Source: Saccharopolyspora soli
Lineage (GTDB): Bacteria > Actinomycetota > Actinomycetes > Mycobacteriales > Pseudonocardiaceae
Assembly: GCF_022678645.1 (NCBI RefSeq)
Contig: NZ_JALBWV010000018.1
Location: forward strand, 62,001-126,000
DNA: 64,000 bases
Reading direction: 5' to 3'
The notes beneath the pieces were generated by a model. The model was not told where the DNA came from and ran no database searches. It saw only the letters and a list, made by a program, of their open reading frames with translations. Both the position numbers and the translations under genes were made by a program. Positions 41,655 to 49,138 of this stretch are shown here, piece after piece; the first letter of the stretch is position 1; each line of letters starts with the position of its first letter.

Positions 41655-42671
41655 TCAGTACGCCAGCGAACGGTCGACCACGTCCAGCACCCGGTCGAGG
41701 TCGGGCAGGTAGCCCTCCTCCAACTTGCTCGGCGGGTAGGGCGTGTCGAAGCCCGTCGCGCGCAGCACCGGCGCCTCCAGCGAGTAGAAGCACTCCTGCT
41801 GCACCCGGCTGGCGATCTCCGAGGTGACCGACGACTCCGCTGGCGCCTCGCTGACCAGCACCAACCGACCCGTTCGGCGCACCGAATCGAACACCGGGTC
41901 CAGGTCCAGCGGGGACAGCGAACGCAGGTCGATGACCTCCAGCTCCAACCCGTCCTCCGCGGCGGCGGTCGCCGCGTCGAGGCAGGTGCGCACCATCGGC
42001 CCGTACGCCGCCACGGTCACCGCCGAACCCGCGCGCACCACCCGCGAGTTGAACAGCGGGATCGGCGGCGTGGTCGGGTCGAGCTCGGCCTTCTCGTAGT
42101 AGCGGCGCTTCGGCTCGAAGAACAGCACCGGATCGTCGCAGTCGATGGCCTGCTGCAGCATCCAGTAGGCGTCCACCGGGTTCGAGCAGGACACCACCTT
42201 CAGCCCGCTGATGTGCGCGAACAGCGACTCCGGCGACTCCGAGTGGTGTTCGACGGCGCCGATGCCGCCGCCGAAGGGCACCCGCACCACGACCGGCATC
42301 CGCACCTTGCCCTGGCTGCGGAAGTGCAGCTTGGCCAGCTGGGAGACGATCTGGTCGAAGCCGGGGAAGATGAACCCGTCGAACTGGATCTCGCACACCG
42401 GCCGGTAGCCGCGGATGGCCAGCCCGATGGCGGTGCCGATGATCCCCGACTCGGCCAGCGGGGTGTCCAGCACCCGGTGCTCGCCGAAGTCCTTCTGCAG
42501 GCCGTCGGTGATCCGGAAGACGCCACCGAGCTTGCCCACGTCCTCGCCCATCACCAGGACCTTCGGGTCCCGCTCCAGCGACGCGCGCAGGCCCATGTTC
42601 AGCGCCTTGGCGATGGTCACGGTCTGGGTGCCTGCCGTGGCGGTGGGGCGTTCCAATGCGGGCGCGGCCAT
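41655..42671 (-). CDS. bkdB: 2-oxoisovalerate dehydrogenase E1 beta subunit
   Basis: This 338-residue transketolase-like beta subunit shows VLVMGEDVGKLGGVFRITDG near 38-57, DTPLAESGIIGTAIGLAIRG near 69-88, and CEIQFDGFIFPGFDQIVSQL. It pairs with the alpha subunit encoded just upstream to bind thiamine diphosphate and decarboxylate branched-chain 2-oxo acids. Its ATG at 42671 overlaps the E1alpha stop codon (TGATG), so the subunits are translationally coupled in equal amounts. It could in principle belong to a pyruvate complex. The branched-chain assignment rests on family resemblance and operon form. Confidence 0.93.
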   Translation of the reverse strand: MAAPALERPTATAGTQTVTIAKALNMGLRASLERDPKVLVMGEDVGKLGGVFRITDGLQKDFGEHRVLDTPLAESGIIGTAIGLAIRGYRPVCEIQFDGFIFPGFDQIVSQLAKLHFRSQGKVRMPVVVRVPFGGGIGAVEHHSESPESLFAHISGLKVVSCSNPVDAYWMLQQAIDCDDPVLFFEPKRRYYEKAELDPTTPPIPLFNSRVVRAGSAVTVAAYGPMVRTCLDAATAAAEDGLELEVIDLRSLSPLDLDPVFDSVRRTGRLVLVSEAPAESSVTSEIASRVQQECFYSLEAPVLRATGFDTPYPPSKLEEGYLPDLDRVLDVVDRSLAY

Positions 42672-43903
42672 CAGCGCACACCTCCTGCCATCGCCTCGTC
42701 GTCGACGAATCCGGCCAGGTACCGCAGGTATTCCTCGCGCTGGGCGGCCAGCTGCGCGGTTTCCTCGGCGTAAACCTCGGAGAACATCCGGGCCGGTGGT
42801 GGTTCGGGCATGTTGAAGCAGAATTCGCGCAGCCGCGCGGCGAGCTCGTCAGCTTCGGCGTCGATGCCGTCGAAGAAGTCCTGCCCGGCGAACTTCTCGC
42901 GGATCAGGTGCACCCGCAGCCGTTCGATCGGGTCCTTGAGCTTCCACGCCTCCTGCTCGTCGGCCAGCCGGTAGCGGGTCGGGTCGTCGGAGGTGGTGTG
43001 CGCGTCCATCCGGTAGGTGAACGCCTCGATCAGCACCGGGCCGTTGCCCTGGCGGCACTCGTCCAGCGCCCACCTGGTGACCGCGAGGCTTGCCAGCACG
43101 TCGTTGCCGTCCACCCGGATGCCGGGGAAGCCGTAACCGCTGGCGCGCCGGTACAGCGGCACGCGGGTCTGGCGCTCCAGCGGCTCGGAGATCGCCCACT
43201 GGTTGTTTTGGCAGAAGAACACCACCGGGGCGTCGTAGACCGCTGACCACACCATCGCCTCGTGCACGTCGCCCTGGCTGGTGGCGCCGTCGCCGAAGAA
43301 GACCACGGTGGCCTCGCCGTCGGGATCGCCGACCTTGCCGTCGAAGCGCTGGCCCATCGCATAACCCGCGGCGTTCAGGCACTGGTTGCCGATGACGATC
43401 GTGTACAGGTGGAAGCGGGTGGTGTTCGGGTCCCAGCTGCCGTGGTCGGTGCCGCGGAAGATGCCCAGCAGTTCCGTCGGGTCGATGCCGCGGCACCAGG
43501 CGACACCGTGTTCCCGGTAGCTGGGGAAGGCCATGTCCTGCGGCTGCATCGCTCGACCGGCGCCGATCTGCGCGGCTTCCTGGCCCAGCAGCGGCACCCA
43601 GATGCCGAGCTGGCCCTGCCGTTGCAGCGCGTTGGCCTCCCGGTCGGCGCGGCGCACCAGCACCATGTCCCGGTACAGGTCGCGCAGCTGCGCAGCGGAG
43701 ATGTCGATGTCGAAGTCCGGGTGCGTGACCCGCTGACCTTCTGGGGTGAGGAGCTGAACCAGGTCAGCCCCACCTTCGCTCGTCGCGCGCAAACCGGCGA
43801 TCACCTGCTCCCGTGTGGGTTTCGCTGCGGTAGCGGCAGGGGGTCCGGCGGCGCCTTCGGTGGCCGATGAAGTGCCCGATCGCGTCCATTGTTCGGGGGA
43901 CAT
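42671..43903 (-). CDS. bkdA: 2-oxoisovalerate dehydrogenase E1 alpha subunit
   Basis: This 410-residue protein starts at ATG 43903 with GAGGAG upstream. The thiamine-diphosphate motif GDGATSQGDVHEAMVWSAVY ends with QNNQWAIS about 30 residues later. YREHGVAW and FRGTDHGSWDPNTTRFHLYT are typical alpha-subunit blocks, and YRMDAHTTSDDPTRYR holds the phosphorylation-loop equivalent. The first 50 residues are a low-complexity extension. It opens the E1alpha-E1beta-E2 operon, divergent from the GPP34 genes. Its promoter lies in 43904-44254. Confidence 0.94.
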   Translation of the reverse strand: MSPEQWTRSGTSSATEGAAGPPAATAAKPTREQVIAGLRATSEGGADLVQLLTPEGQRVTHPDFDIDISAAQLRDLYRDMVLVRRADREANALQRQGQLGIWVPLLGQEAAQIGAGRAMQPQDMAFPSYREHGVAWCRGIDPTELLGIFRGTDHGSWDPNTTRFHLYTIVIGNQCLNAAGYAMGQRFDGKVGDPDGEATVVFFGDGATSQGDVHEAMVWSAVYDAPVVFFCQNNQWAISEPLERQTRVPLYRRASGYGFPGIRVDGNDVLASLAVTRWALDECRQGNGPVLIEAFTYRMDAHTTSDDPTRYRLADEQEAWKLKDPIERLRVHLIREKFAGQDFFDGIDAEADELAARLREFCFNMPEPPPARMFSEVYAEETAQLAAQREEYLRYLAGFVDDEAMAGGVR

Positions 43904-44254
43904 GTGTGATCTCCTCTTGTCACGCCGAACCACCCCGCTTGTGGCGAAGTGGCCCAGCTGCCCCAGCCCGAACCGCCGGTGACCTGGTGGGTCGGGCGGT
44001 CGACCGGAGCGTTGGATCGCTCCCCGTCATCCTGGCACGAAACCAGCCGCTTTCGTGAGCCCTGCCACAGGGTTTCAGCCCGGCCCCGCCTGGACCGGAC
44101 ATCCGCCCGCCTGATCACCGTAGTTCGCTGCCAATCTGACGAAAACCGCAGGTCATCGAAGTAATGGAGGTCCGACTAACGCTTTGCGGACCATCGTGGT
44201 CCCGATATTGCGAGGCCGGTGTCCGAGAGCCGGAAAATGCGACAGACTGGACGC
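43904..44254. other. Divergent promoter region of the bkd operon and GPP34 gene
   Basis: This 351-base stretch holds no credible gene. On its right end CAGACT (44243-44248) stands 6 bases before the GTG start at 44255, a leaderless -10 arrangement that recurs exactly at the second GPP34 gene (45127-45132). The bkd promoter cannot be pinned down. Confidence 0.45.
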
Positions 44255-44914
44255 GTGGCCGAGTTCGCCAACCCGCTGACGCTGCCCGACGAGTTCGCGT
44301 TGCTGCTGCACAAGGACAACGGCTCGTGCTACGTCGGCGCGAATCCGAACACGGCGACCGCCGCGGCTGAGATCGGCGAGCTGGCCCTCCGGGACCGCAT
44401 CGAGTTGGACGGCACGGCGGTGCGCCTGGTCGATGCTGGTTGGAGCGGGTTGCCGTGGATGGATCGGTTGCTGGCGGAGTTCCAGCAGTGGTCGGGGCGC
44501 GACAATCGACCGATCGAGCTGGCCTGGTGGCTGCCGTGCCGCACCGGCGCGTTCCTGACGCACCGGTCGGTGCTGGTCGAGCAGGGGTTGCTGCGGCACG
44601 AGCGGCGGAAGTTCCTCGGTGTGCTGCCCGACGACCGCTACCACCCGGATCCCACGACTCGTGCGGCGCTGCTGGCCGAGCTCCGCGAGGTCGCTGGCGA
44701 TGCGCGGCAGGTCGATGCCCGGCTGGCGCTGCTGGCCGCGCTGGTGCACCACAGCGGGCTGGTCTACCTGCTGGAATTCGATCGGGCGCAGCGCGGCGGG
44801 CTGAAGGCGATCGCGGAGCGGGAGGACTTGGGCGATGCCGTCGGCACCGCGGTCGCGGCGATGCTGGCGGCGATAACCGCGATCCCGGCGATCATCGTGG
44901 TGGCAGGCGGGTGA
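44255..44914 (+). CDS. GPP34-family (GOLPH3-like) phosphoprotein, paralogue 1
   Basis: This 219-residue protein belongs to the GPP34 family, which in eukaryotes binds phosphatidylinositol 4-phosphate at the Golgi. The bacterial role is unknown. Seen here are LTLPDEFALLLHKDNGSCYV, LALRDRIELDG and a C-terminal stretch, ARLALLAALVHHSGLVYLLE, followed by a hydrophobic Ala-rich tail. The start is GTG 44255, because CAGACT lies at leaderless distance as for the paralogue at 45139. The two copies are clearly duplicated genes. The intergenic tract between them is aberrant. Confidence 0.88.
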   Translation: MAEFANPLTLPDEFALLLHKDNGSCYVGANPNTATAAAEIGELALRDRIELDGTAVRLVDAGWSGLPWMDRLLAEFQQWSGRDNRPIELAWWLPCRTGAFLTHRSVLVEQGLLRHERRKFLGVLPDDRYHPDPTTRAALLAELREVAGDARQVDARLALLAALVHHSGLVYLLEFDRAQRGGLKAIAEREDLGDAVGTAVAAMLAAITAIPAIIVVAGG

Positions 44915-44919
44915 GGGTC

Positions 44920-45076
44920 GGGGGGGGGGGGGGGGGCGGGGCGGCGGCTTGTATATGGCGCACGCCGAAGGCGCCCAACCGGGGGGGCGGGGGGGGGGGC
45001 CCCCCACCCCCCCCCCGCCGCCCCCCGGGGGGGGGGGGGGGGGGTGGGGGGCGCGCCCCCCCCCCCGGGGGCCGCC
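44920..45076. repeat. Poly-G/poly-C tract, probable assembly artefact
   Basis: This interval contains runs of 17 G (44920-44936), 18 G (45027-45044) and 11 C (45056-45066). Other shorter runs occur, interrupted by an ordinary segment near 44946-44980. Nothing else in the window looks like this. Two-colour sequencing chemistry reads lost signal as G, so such reads and their complements can be built into a contig. The real sequence here should be treated as unknown. Confidence 0.8.
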
Positions 45077-45138
45077 GTTTCCCCCCCCCCACGACCGAAT
45101 CGGCCACATCGGCGGGTGGGCGCTGCCAGACTGGGCGG

Positions 45139-45783
45139 ATGACCGCACTGACCTTGCCCGAGGAGTTCGTGCTGCTCCTCCAGAAGGACAACGGCTCGTA
45201 CTACTCGACCTCCGACTACGTCGGCGCCGCCGAACTCGGTGAGCTGGTGCTGCGGCACCGGGTCGAGTTCGTCGGCAAGAAGATCCGGGTGCTCGACGCG
45301 AGCCCGAGCGGCATCGACTGGCTCGACGAGTCGATGGCGTTCCTGGCGCGGAAGGCCGGATCGGCGAACAAGCCGGTGGCGGCGCCCCGGCTGGTCCAGC
45401 ACCGGCGTTCGGTGCGCAAGGTGCACTGCGCCGCGCTGGCGCAGCGCGGCCTGATGCGGCACGAGCCGAAGAAAGCGCTGTTCATCCCGTACGACAAGTA
45501 CTTCCCGGATACCGCCGCACGGCAGGCGCTGGTCGCGGAGATCCGCGCGGTCGCCCGCCGGGAGCGCGAACTCGACAACCGGCTGGCGCTGCTCGCCGCC
45601 TTGGTGCACGCGACCGGGTTGGTCCGGTCGCTGGGTCTGGACCGGGCCGAGCGCAAGCGGCTGAAGGAGATCAGCAAGGGCGAACAGCTCGGCCAGGCGG
45701 TGGAAGCCGTGGTCGCCGCTGCTACCGCTGCGATCACCGCAGGTGCCGTGGCCGCCACGACCGCCAGCGCGGGCGGCAGCTGA
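45139..45783 (+). CDS. GPP34-family (GOLPH3-like) phosphoprotein, paralogue 2
   Basis: This 214-residue protein is collinear with the gene at 44255: LTLPEEFVLLLQKDNGSYYS, GELVLRHRVEFVGKK, and RLALLAALVHATGLVRSLGL followed by an Ala/Thr-rich hydrophobic tail. ATG 45139 stands 6 bases after CAGACT, as in its paralogue, which supports leaderless transcription of each copy from its own promoter. In actinomycetes these proteins are multicopy and have been tentatively linked to lipid or membrane processes. The function here is inferred only from the family. Confidence 0.88.
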   Translation: MTALTLPEEFVLLLQKDNGSYYSTSDYVGAAELGELVLRHRVEFVGKKIRVLDASPSGIDWLDESMAFLARKAGSANKPVAAPRLVQHRRSVRKVHCAALAQRGLMRHEPKKALFIPYDKYFPDTAARQALVAEIRAVARRERELDNRLALLAALVHATGLVRSLGLDRAERKRLKEISKGEQLGQAVEAVVAAATAAITAGAVAATTASAGGS

Positions 45784-45835
45784 GCGTTCCGCCCGGTGGC
45801 GGCGCATCGGCTCCGGCCGGGCATAGGATCACGGC

Positions 45836-47251
45836 GTGGATCGTGCAGCCGTGACGAAAACCGTTGAACGGGCGTGGGACGAGTCGGTCCTGCCGAGTCT
45901 GTCGGAGCTGGTGGAGATCCCGGCGATCTCGCCCAGCTTCGACGCCGGGTGGGTCGCCGCCGGACATCTCGATGCCGCCGTCGAACACCTGCGGGCGTGG
46001 GTCTCGACGCGCGGGATCACCGGCGCGAACATCGAGGTCGTGCGGCTGCCGGACCGCACACCCCTGCTGCTGGTGGACATCCCGGCCAGCGAGGGCGCGG
46101 CCGACGGGACGGTGCTGCTGTACGGGCACCTCGACAAGCAACCGCCGGTGGGTGGCTGGTCCGAAGGGCTCGGGCCGTGGACGCCGGTGGTCCGCGACGG
46201 TCGGCTGTACGGCCGCGGGGCGGCCGACGACGGCTACGCCGGTTATGCGGCGATCACCGCGATCGAGGCGGTCCGGGCGCACGGCGGTGCGCACGCGCGT
46301 TGCGTGGTGCTGCTGGAGACCGGCGAGGAGTCCGGCAGCCCCGACCTCCCCGCCTACCTGGCGCACCTGGCCGATCAGCTCGGCGACGTGTCGCTGGTGG
46401 TGTGCCTGGACTCCGGGGCGGGCGACTACGAGCGGCTGTGGCTGACGAACTCGCTGCGCGGCATGGTGCAGTTGGCGGTCAAGGTGCAGGTGCTCGACAG
46501 CGGCCTGCACTCCGGTATCGCCAGCGGCATCGTGCCCAGCTCGTTCCGGGTGCTGCGGCAGTTGCTCGACCGGCTGGAGGACTCCGCGACCGGCGAGATC
46601 CTGGTGCCCGAGCTGAACGTGCCGATCCCGGCGAACCGGGTGGCGGAGGTGCGCTCGGCCATCGCGGCGGCGCCGGGCCTGGTGCGCGGCTCGGTGCCGT
46701 GGCCGGACGGCCTGCGACCGGTCGACGAGGACGAGGTCGAGCTGGCGCTGAACAACTCCTGGCGGCCAACGCTGTCGGTGATCGGCGCCGACGGGTTGCC
46801 GCAGCCAGCGGATGCGGGCAACGTGCTGCGGCCTTACACGACTTTCGTGCTGAGCTTCCGGCTGCCGCCCACCGCTGATCCGGAAGCGGCGCTGCGGGCG
46901 GTGCGGGAGACGCTGACCGCGGACGTGCCGTACGGGGCGCGGGTCAGTTTCGAGCACTCCGAAACGGGTCTGGGTTGGAACGCGCCGGATCTGGCGCCGT
47001 GGCTGGCAGCCGCGCTCGACCAGGCCAGCGAGGAGGTGTTCGGCGCGGGCTGGCGGACCTTGGGACTCGGCGGCTCGATCCCGTTCATGGGCCTGCTGCA
47101 AAATGCCTACCCGAACGCGCAGTTCGTGGTGACCGGCGCGCTGGGGCCGGACAGCAACGCGCACGTGCCGGACGAGTCGCTGCACCTCGCGTTCGCCGCG
47201 AAGGTCACCTCGGCCATCGCCTACGTCCTGGACGCCCACGCCCGCCGCTGA
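45836..47251 (+). CDS. M20-family metallopeptidase (dipeptidase-like)
   Basis: This 471-residue protein has an M20 zinc site: YGHLDKQP (His98, Asp100), GAADDGY (Asp131, bridging), ETGEESGS (Glu164 catalytic, Glu165 ligand), CLDSGAG (Asp192) and NAHVPDE near residue 446 (last His). A lid domain interrupts the catalytic fold at about 210-370. The layout fits the CNDP/PepV-like dipeptidases, which act on dipeptides or N-acyl amino acids. No signal peptide is present. GTG 45836 lies 6 bases after TAGGAT, a leaderless promoter pattern. Confidence 0.92.
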   Translation: MDRAAVTKTVERAWDESVLPSLSELVEIPAISPSFDAGWVAAGHLDAAVEHLRAWVSTRGITGANIEVVRLPDRTPLLLVDIPASEGAADGTVLLYGHLDKQPPVGGWSEGLGPWTPVVRDGRLYGRGAADDGYAGYAAITAIEAVRAHGGAHARCVVLLETGEESGSPDLPAYLAHLADQLGDVSLVVCLDSGAGDYERLWLTNSLRGMVQLAVKVQVLDSGLHSGIASGIVPSSFRVLRQLLDRLEDSATGEILVPELNVPIPANRVAEVRSAIAAAPGLVRGSVPWPDGLRPVDEDEVELALNNSWRPTLSVIGADGLPQPADAGNVLRPYTTFVLSFRLPPTADPEAALRAVRETLTADVPYGARVSFEHSETGLGWNAPDLAPWLAAALDQASEEVFGAGWRTLGLGGSIPFMGLLQNAYPNAQFVVTGALGPDSNAHVPDESLHLAFAAKVTSAIAYVLDAHARR

Positions 47252-47287
47252 CCGGACCGCGGCACGATTTCGCGAAGGGGCAGGCGT

Positions 47288-47307
47288 GCGATTTCTTGAG
47301 AAATCGC
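47288..47307. repeat. GATTTC/GAAATC hairpin (copy 2)
   Basis: GCGATTTC-TTGA-GAAATCGC is a perfect 8-bp stem between the peptidase and ABC genes. A further CGATTTCGCG lies just upstream at 47264. The same core forms the inner stem of the hairpin at 1403-1450, so this seems to be a small dispersed family. Confidence 0.65.
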
Positions 47308-47351
47308 GCCCCCACCGGAGCTGGTGGTGATCCTGGGTGGAGCGAGGTTTG

Positions 47352-48167
47352 GTGCTGGAGCTGGCGGGAGTTGCCAAGCGGCACGGGGCGCTATCCGTGC
47401 TCAGGGGCATCGATCTCGGCGTGCGCGCTGGTGAGGCCGTCGGGATCTGCGGCGCCAACGGGTCGGGGAAGTCGACTTTGCTGCGGATCATCGCCGGGGT
47501 TTCCCGGCCGTCCGGCGGAACGGTCGCGGGTCGGCCGAGCATCGGATACCTGCCGGACCGGTTTCCGGCTCGGCAGCGGATGAGTGCCCGCGCCTACCTG
47601 TGCCACCTGGGGCGGATCAGCGGCCTGTCCACGGCAGAAGCCCGAACCCGCGCCGCTGACTGGCTCGACCGCTTCGCGCTCACCGGTGGTCCGGACACCC
47701 CGCTGCGCGACCTTTCGAAGGGCAACGCGCAGAAGGTCGGCCTGGTGCAAGCCGTGCTGGCCGAGCCCGAACTGCTGGTGTTGGACGAACCCTGGTCCGG
47801 TCTGGACGCCGACGCCCGCGCGGTGCTGGCCGAGGTGATCCGCGAGTCCACGGCTGCCGGGGCGGCCGTGGTTTTCACCGACCACCGCCGAGACGTGGTG
47901 CACTCGCTGGCGACCCGGTCGCACCAGCTCGCCGGGGGTCGGCTCGAACTGCTCGAAGCCGAGACCGGCACCTGCCGGATCGTGTTGCGCGACAGCGGAA
48001 CCGAGGACTGGGCGGCGCAGCCCGGTGTGCTGGCGGTGCACCGGAATCGGCACGTCGAACTGGTCGTGGACGTGGTGGAACGGGAATCGGTGCTACTCCG
48101 GGCGATCCAGCGGGGTTGCGAGGTCCTCGCGGTGGATTCCCAGGCTCGGGAGGGCAGCCGGTCGTGA
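47352..48167 (+). CDS. ABC exporter ATP-binding protein
   Basis: This 271-residue ATPase has Walker A GANGSGKST (34-42), a variant signature LSKGNAQK, Walker B ELLVLDEPWSGLD and a switch motif VFTDHRRDVV (His). The LSKG form is frequent in ABC-2 type exporters of antibiotics, lantibiotics or lipids. The last 65 residues form an extra domain. GTG 47352 is preferred because GAGCGAGG lies upstream; GTG 47337 would add five residues. The permease gene overlaps its stop codon (GTGA), so the two form one exporter. The substrate is unknown. Confidence 0.9.
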   Translation: MLELAGVAKRHGALSVLRGIDLGVRAGEAVGICGANGSGKSTLLRIIAGVSRPSGGTVAGRPSIGYLPDRFPARQRMSARAYLCHLGRISGLSTAEARTRAADWLDRFALTGGPDTPLRDLSKGNAQKVGLVQAVLAEPELLVLDEPWSGLDADARAVLAEVIRESTAAGAAVVFTDHRRDVVHSLATRSHQLAGGRLELLEAETGTCRIVLRDSGTEDWAAQPGVLAVHRNRHVELVVDVVERESVLLRAIQRGCEVLAVDSQAREGSRS

Positions 48168-48811
48168 TCCCGATGATCCGCTATCAGCTCGCCATGCTGT
48201 GGCATTCGCAGCGCTACCTGCCGCCGGTACTGCTCTACATCGGGACCGTTGGCGTCCTCTACAGCGACAATGCCGGCCCGGCGCTGCCCGGTTTCGCGGT
48301 GACCTGCGGCGCGCTGCTGATCGTGGCGGGCTGGCTGACGATCGCGCTGGTCGACGTGGAGGACGCCGTGCAGCGCACGGTCACCGCTACGCACGCCAGG
48401 TCGATGTACCGGATGTTGTTCGCCGTGGTGCTGACCGTGCTGGCATGTTCGGTCGGCCTCGGAGCGCTCACCGTCGCCGGGTCGGAGGTATCGCACGGCT
48501 TCGGTTACTCGCCGAGCGATCTCGGCATCGGACTGCTCGCGCACATCGCGTGCGCCGCGTTCGGCATCGCCGTTGCCCTGCCCTGCTCCGCGCTGGTCGT
48601 CCCACGCATCGGCTACACGGTGGCCGCGGCGGCGGTGCTGTTCGGGATCGCCTTGCTGGCGAAGTGGATTCCGCTGGCCTTCCCGCTGCTGCTGGCGCTG
48701 AGCGCGGATTCGGCGAGCACTGCGCTGCTCATCCGTTCCGCGCTCGTCGCCGCGGGCGTCCTGGTCGCCAGCACGCTGCTGGTCACGACCTGGTTCGTCC
48801 GCCGCGCCTAG
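48164..48811 (+). CDS. ABC exporter permease subunit, ABC-2-like
   Basis: This 215-residue integral membrane protein has about six helices (LPPVLLYIGTVGVLYS, FAVTCGALLIVAGWLTIALV, MLFAVVLTVLACSVGLGALT, LLAHIACAAFGIAVALPCSA, VAAAAVLFGIALLA, and the C-terminal ALVAAGVLVASTLLVTTWFV). GTG 48164 overlaps the ATPase stop codon, with GGGAGGG upstream. It is probably a homodimeric ABC-2-like permease working with the preceding ATPase. There is no strong sequence signature, so the assignment depends on context and topology. Confidence 0.8.
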   Translation: MIPMIRYQLAMLWHSQRYLPPVLLYIGTVGVLYSDNAGPALPGFAVTCGALLIVAGWLTIALVDVEDAVQRTVTATHARSMYRMLFAVVLTVLACSVGLGALTVAGSEVSHGFGYSPSDLGIGLLAHIACAAFGIAVALPCSALVVPRIGYTVAAAAVLFGIALLAKWIPLAFPLLLALSADSASTALLIRSALVAAGVLVASTLLVTTWFVRRA

Positions 48812-48829
48812 GGCAATCGGCGCTGGAGC

Positions 48830-49015
48830 TCAGCGCTTCGGGATCAAGATCCAGAGCACGATGTAGAGCACGAACTGCGGGCCGGGCAGCAGGCAGGACA
48901 GCACGAACAGCAGCCGGACGGTGAACGGCTTCATGCCGAACCGGTGCGCCAGTCCGGCGCACACACCCGCGATCATCGCTTCGTTCCGCGGCCGGGCAAG
49001 GGGCATTCGGGTCAT
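48830..49015 (-). CDS. PspC-domain membrane protein
   Basis: This 61-residue protein is essentially one PspC domain: NEAMIAGVCAGLAHRFGMKP then FTVRLLFVLSCLLPGPQFVL and YIVLWILIPKR. PspC proteins are small membrane proteins linked to phage-shock or envelope stress signalling. In actinomycetes many are solitary, as here. It starts at ATG 49015 and converges with the ABC permease gene. No pspA or pspB is nearby. Confidence 0.88.
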   Translation of the reverse strand: MTRMPLARPRNEAMIAGVCAGLAHRFGMKPFTVRLLFVLSCLLPGPQFVLYIVLWILIPKR

Positions 49016-49138
49016 GACTCAATGGTCGCTGCTGCGACGGCTCGGGGCCTCGGGGATCGACCCCGAGATTCCCCCGACCTCCGATCCATCCGCCGACGCA
49101 CAGCCGTAGCTACGCGTCATTCCCAGGTACCAGTTCGA

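Noticed and set aside
44937..45090. Gly/Pro-rich coding segment linking the two GPP34 genes into one protein
   Set aside because: The Gly and Pro codons come only from G and C homopolymers that are probably artefactual, and the second gene has its own leaderless start.
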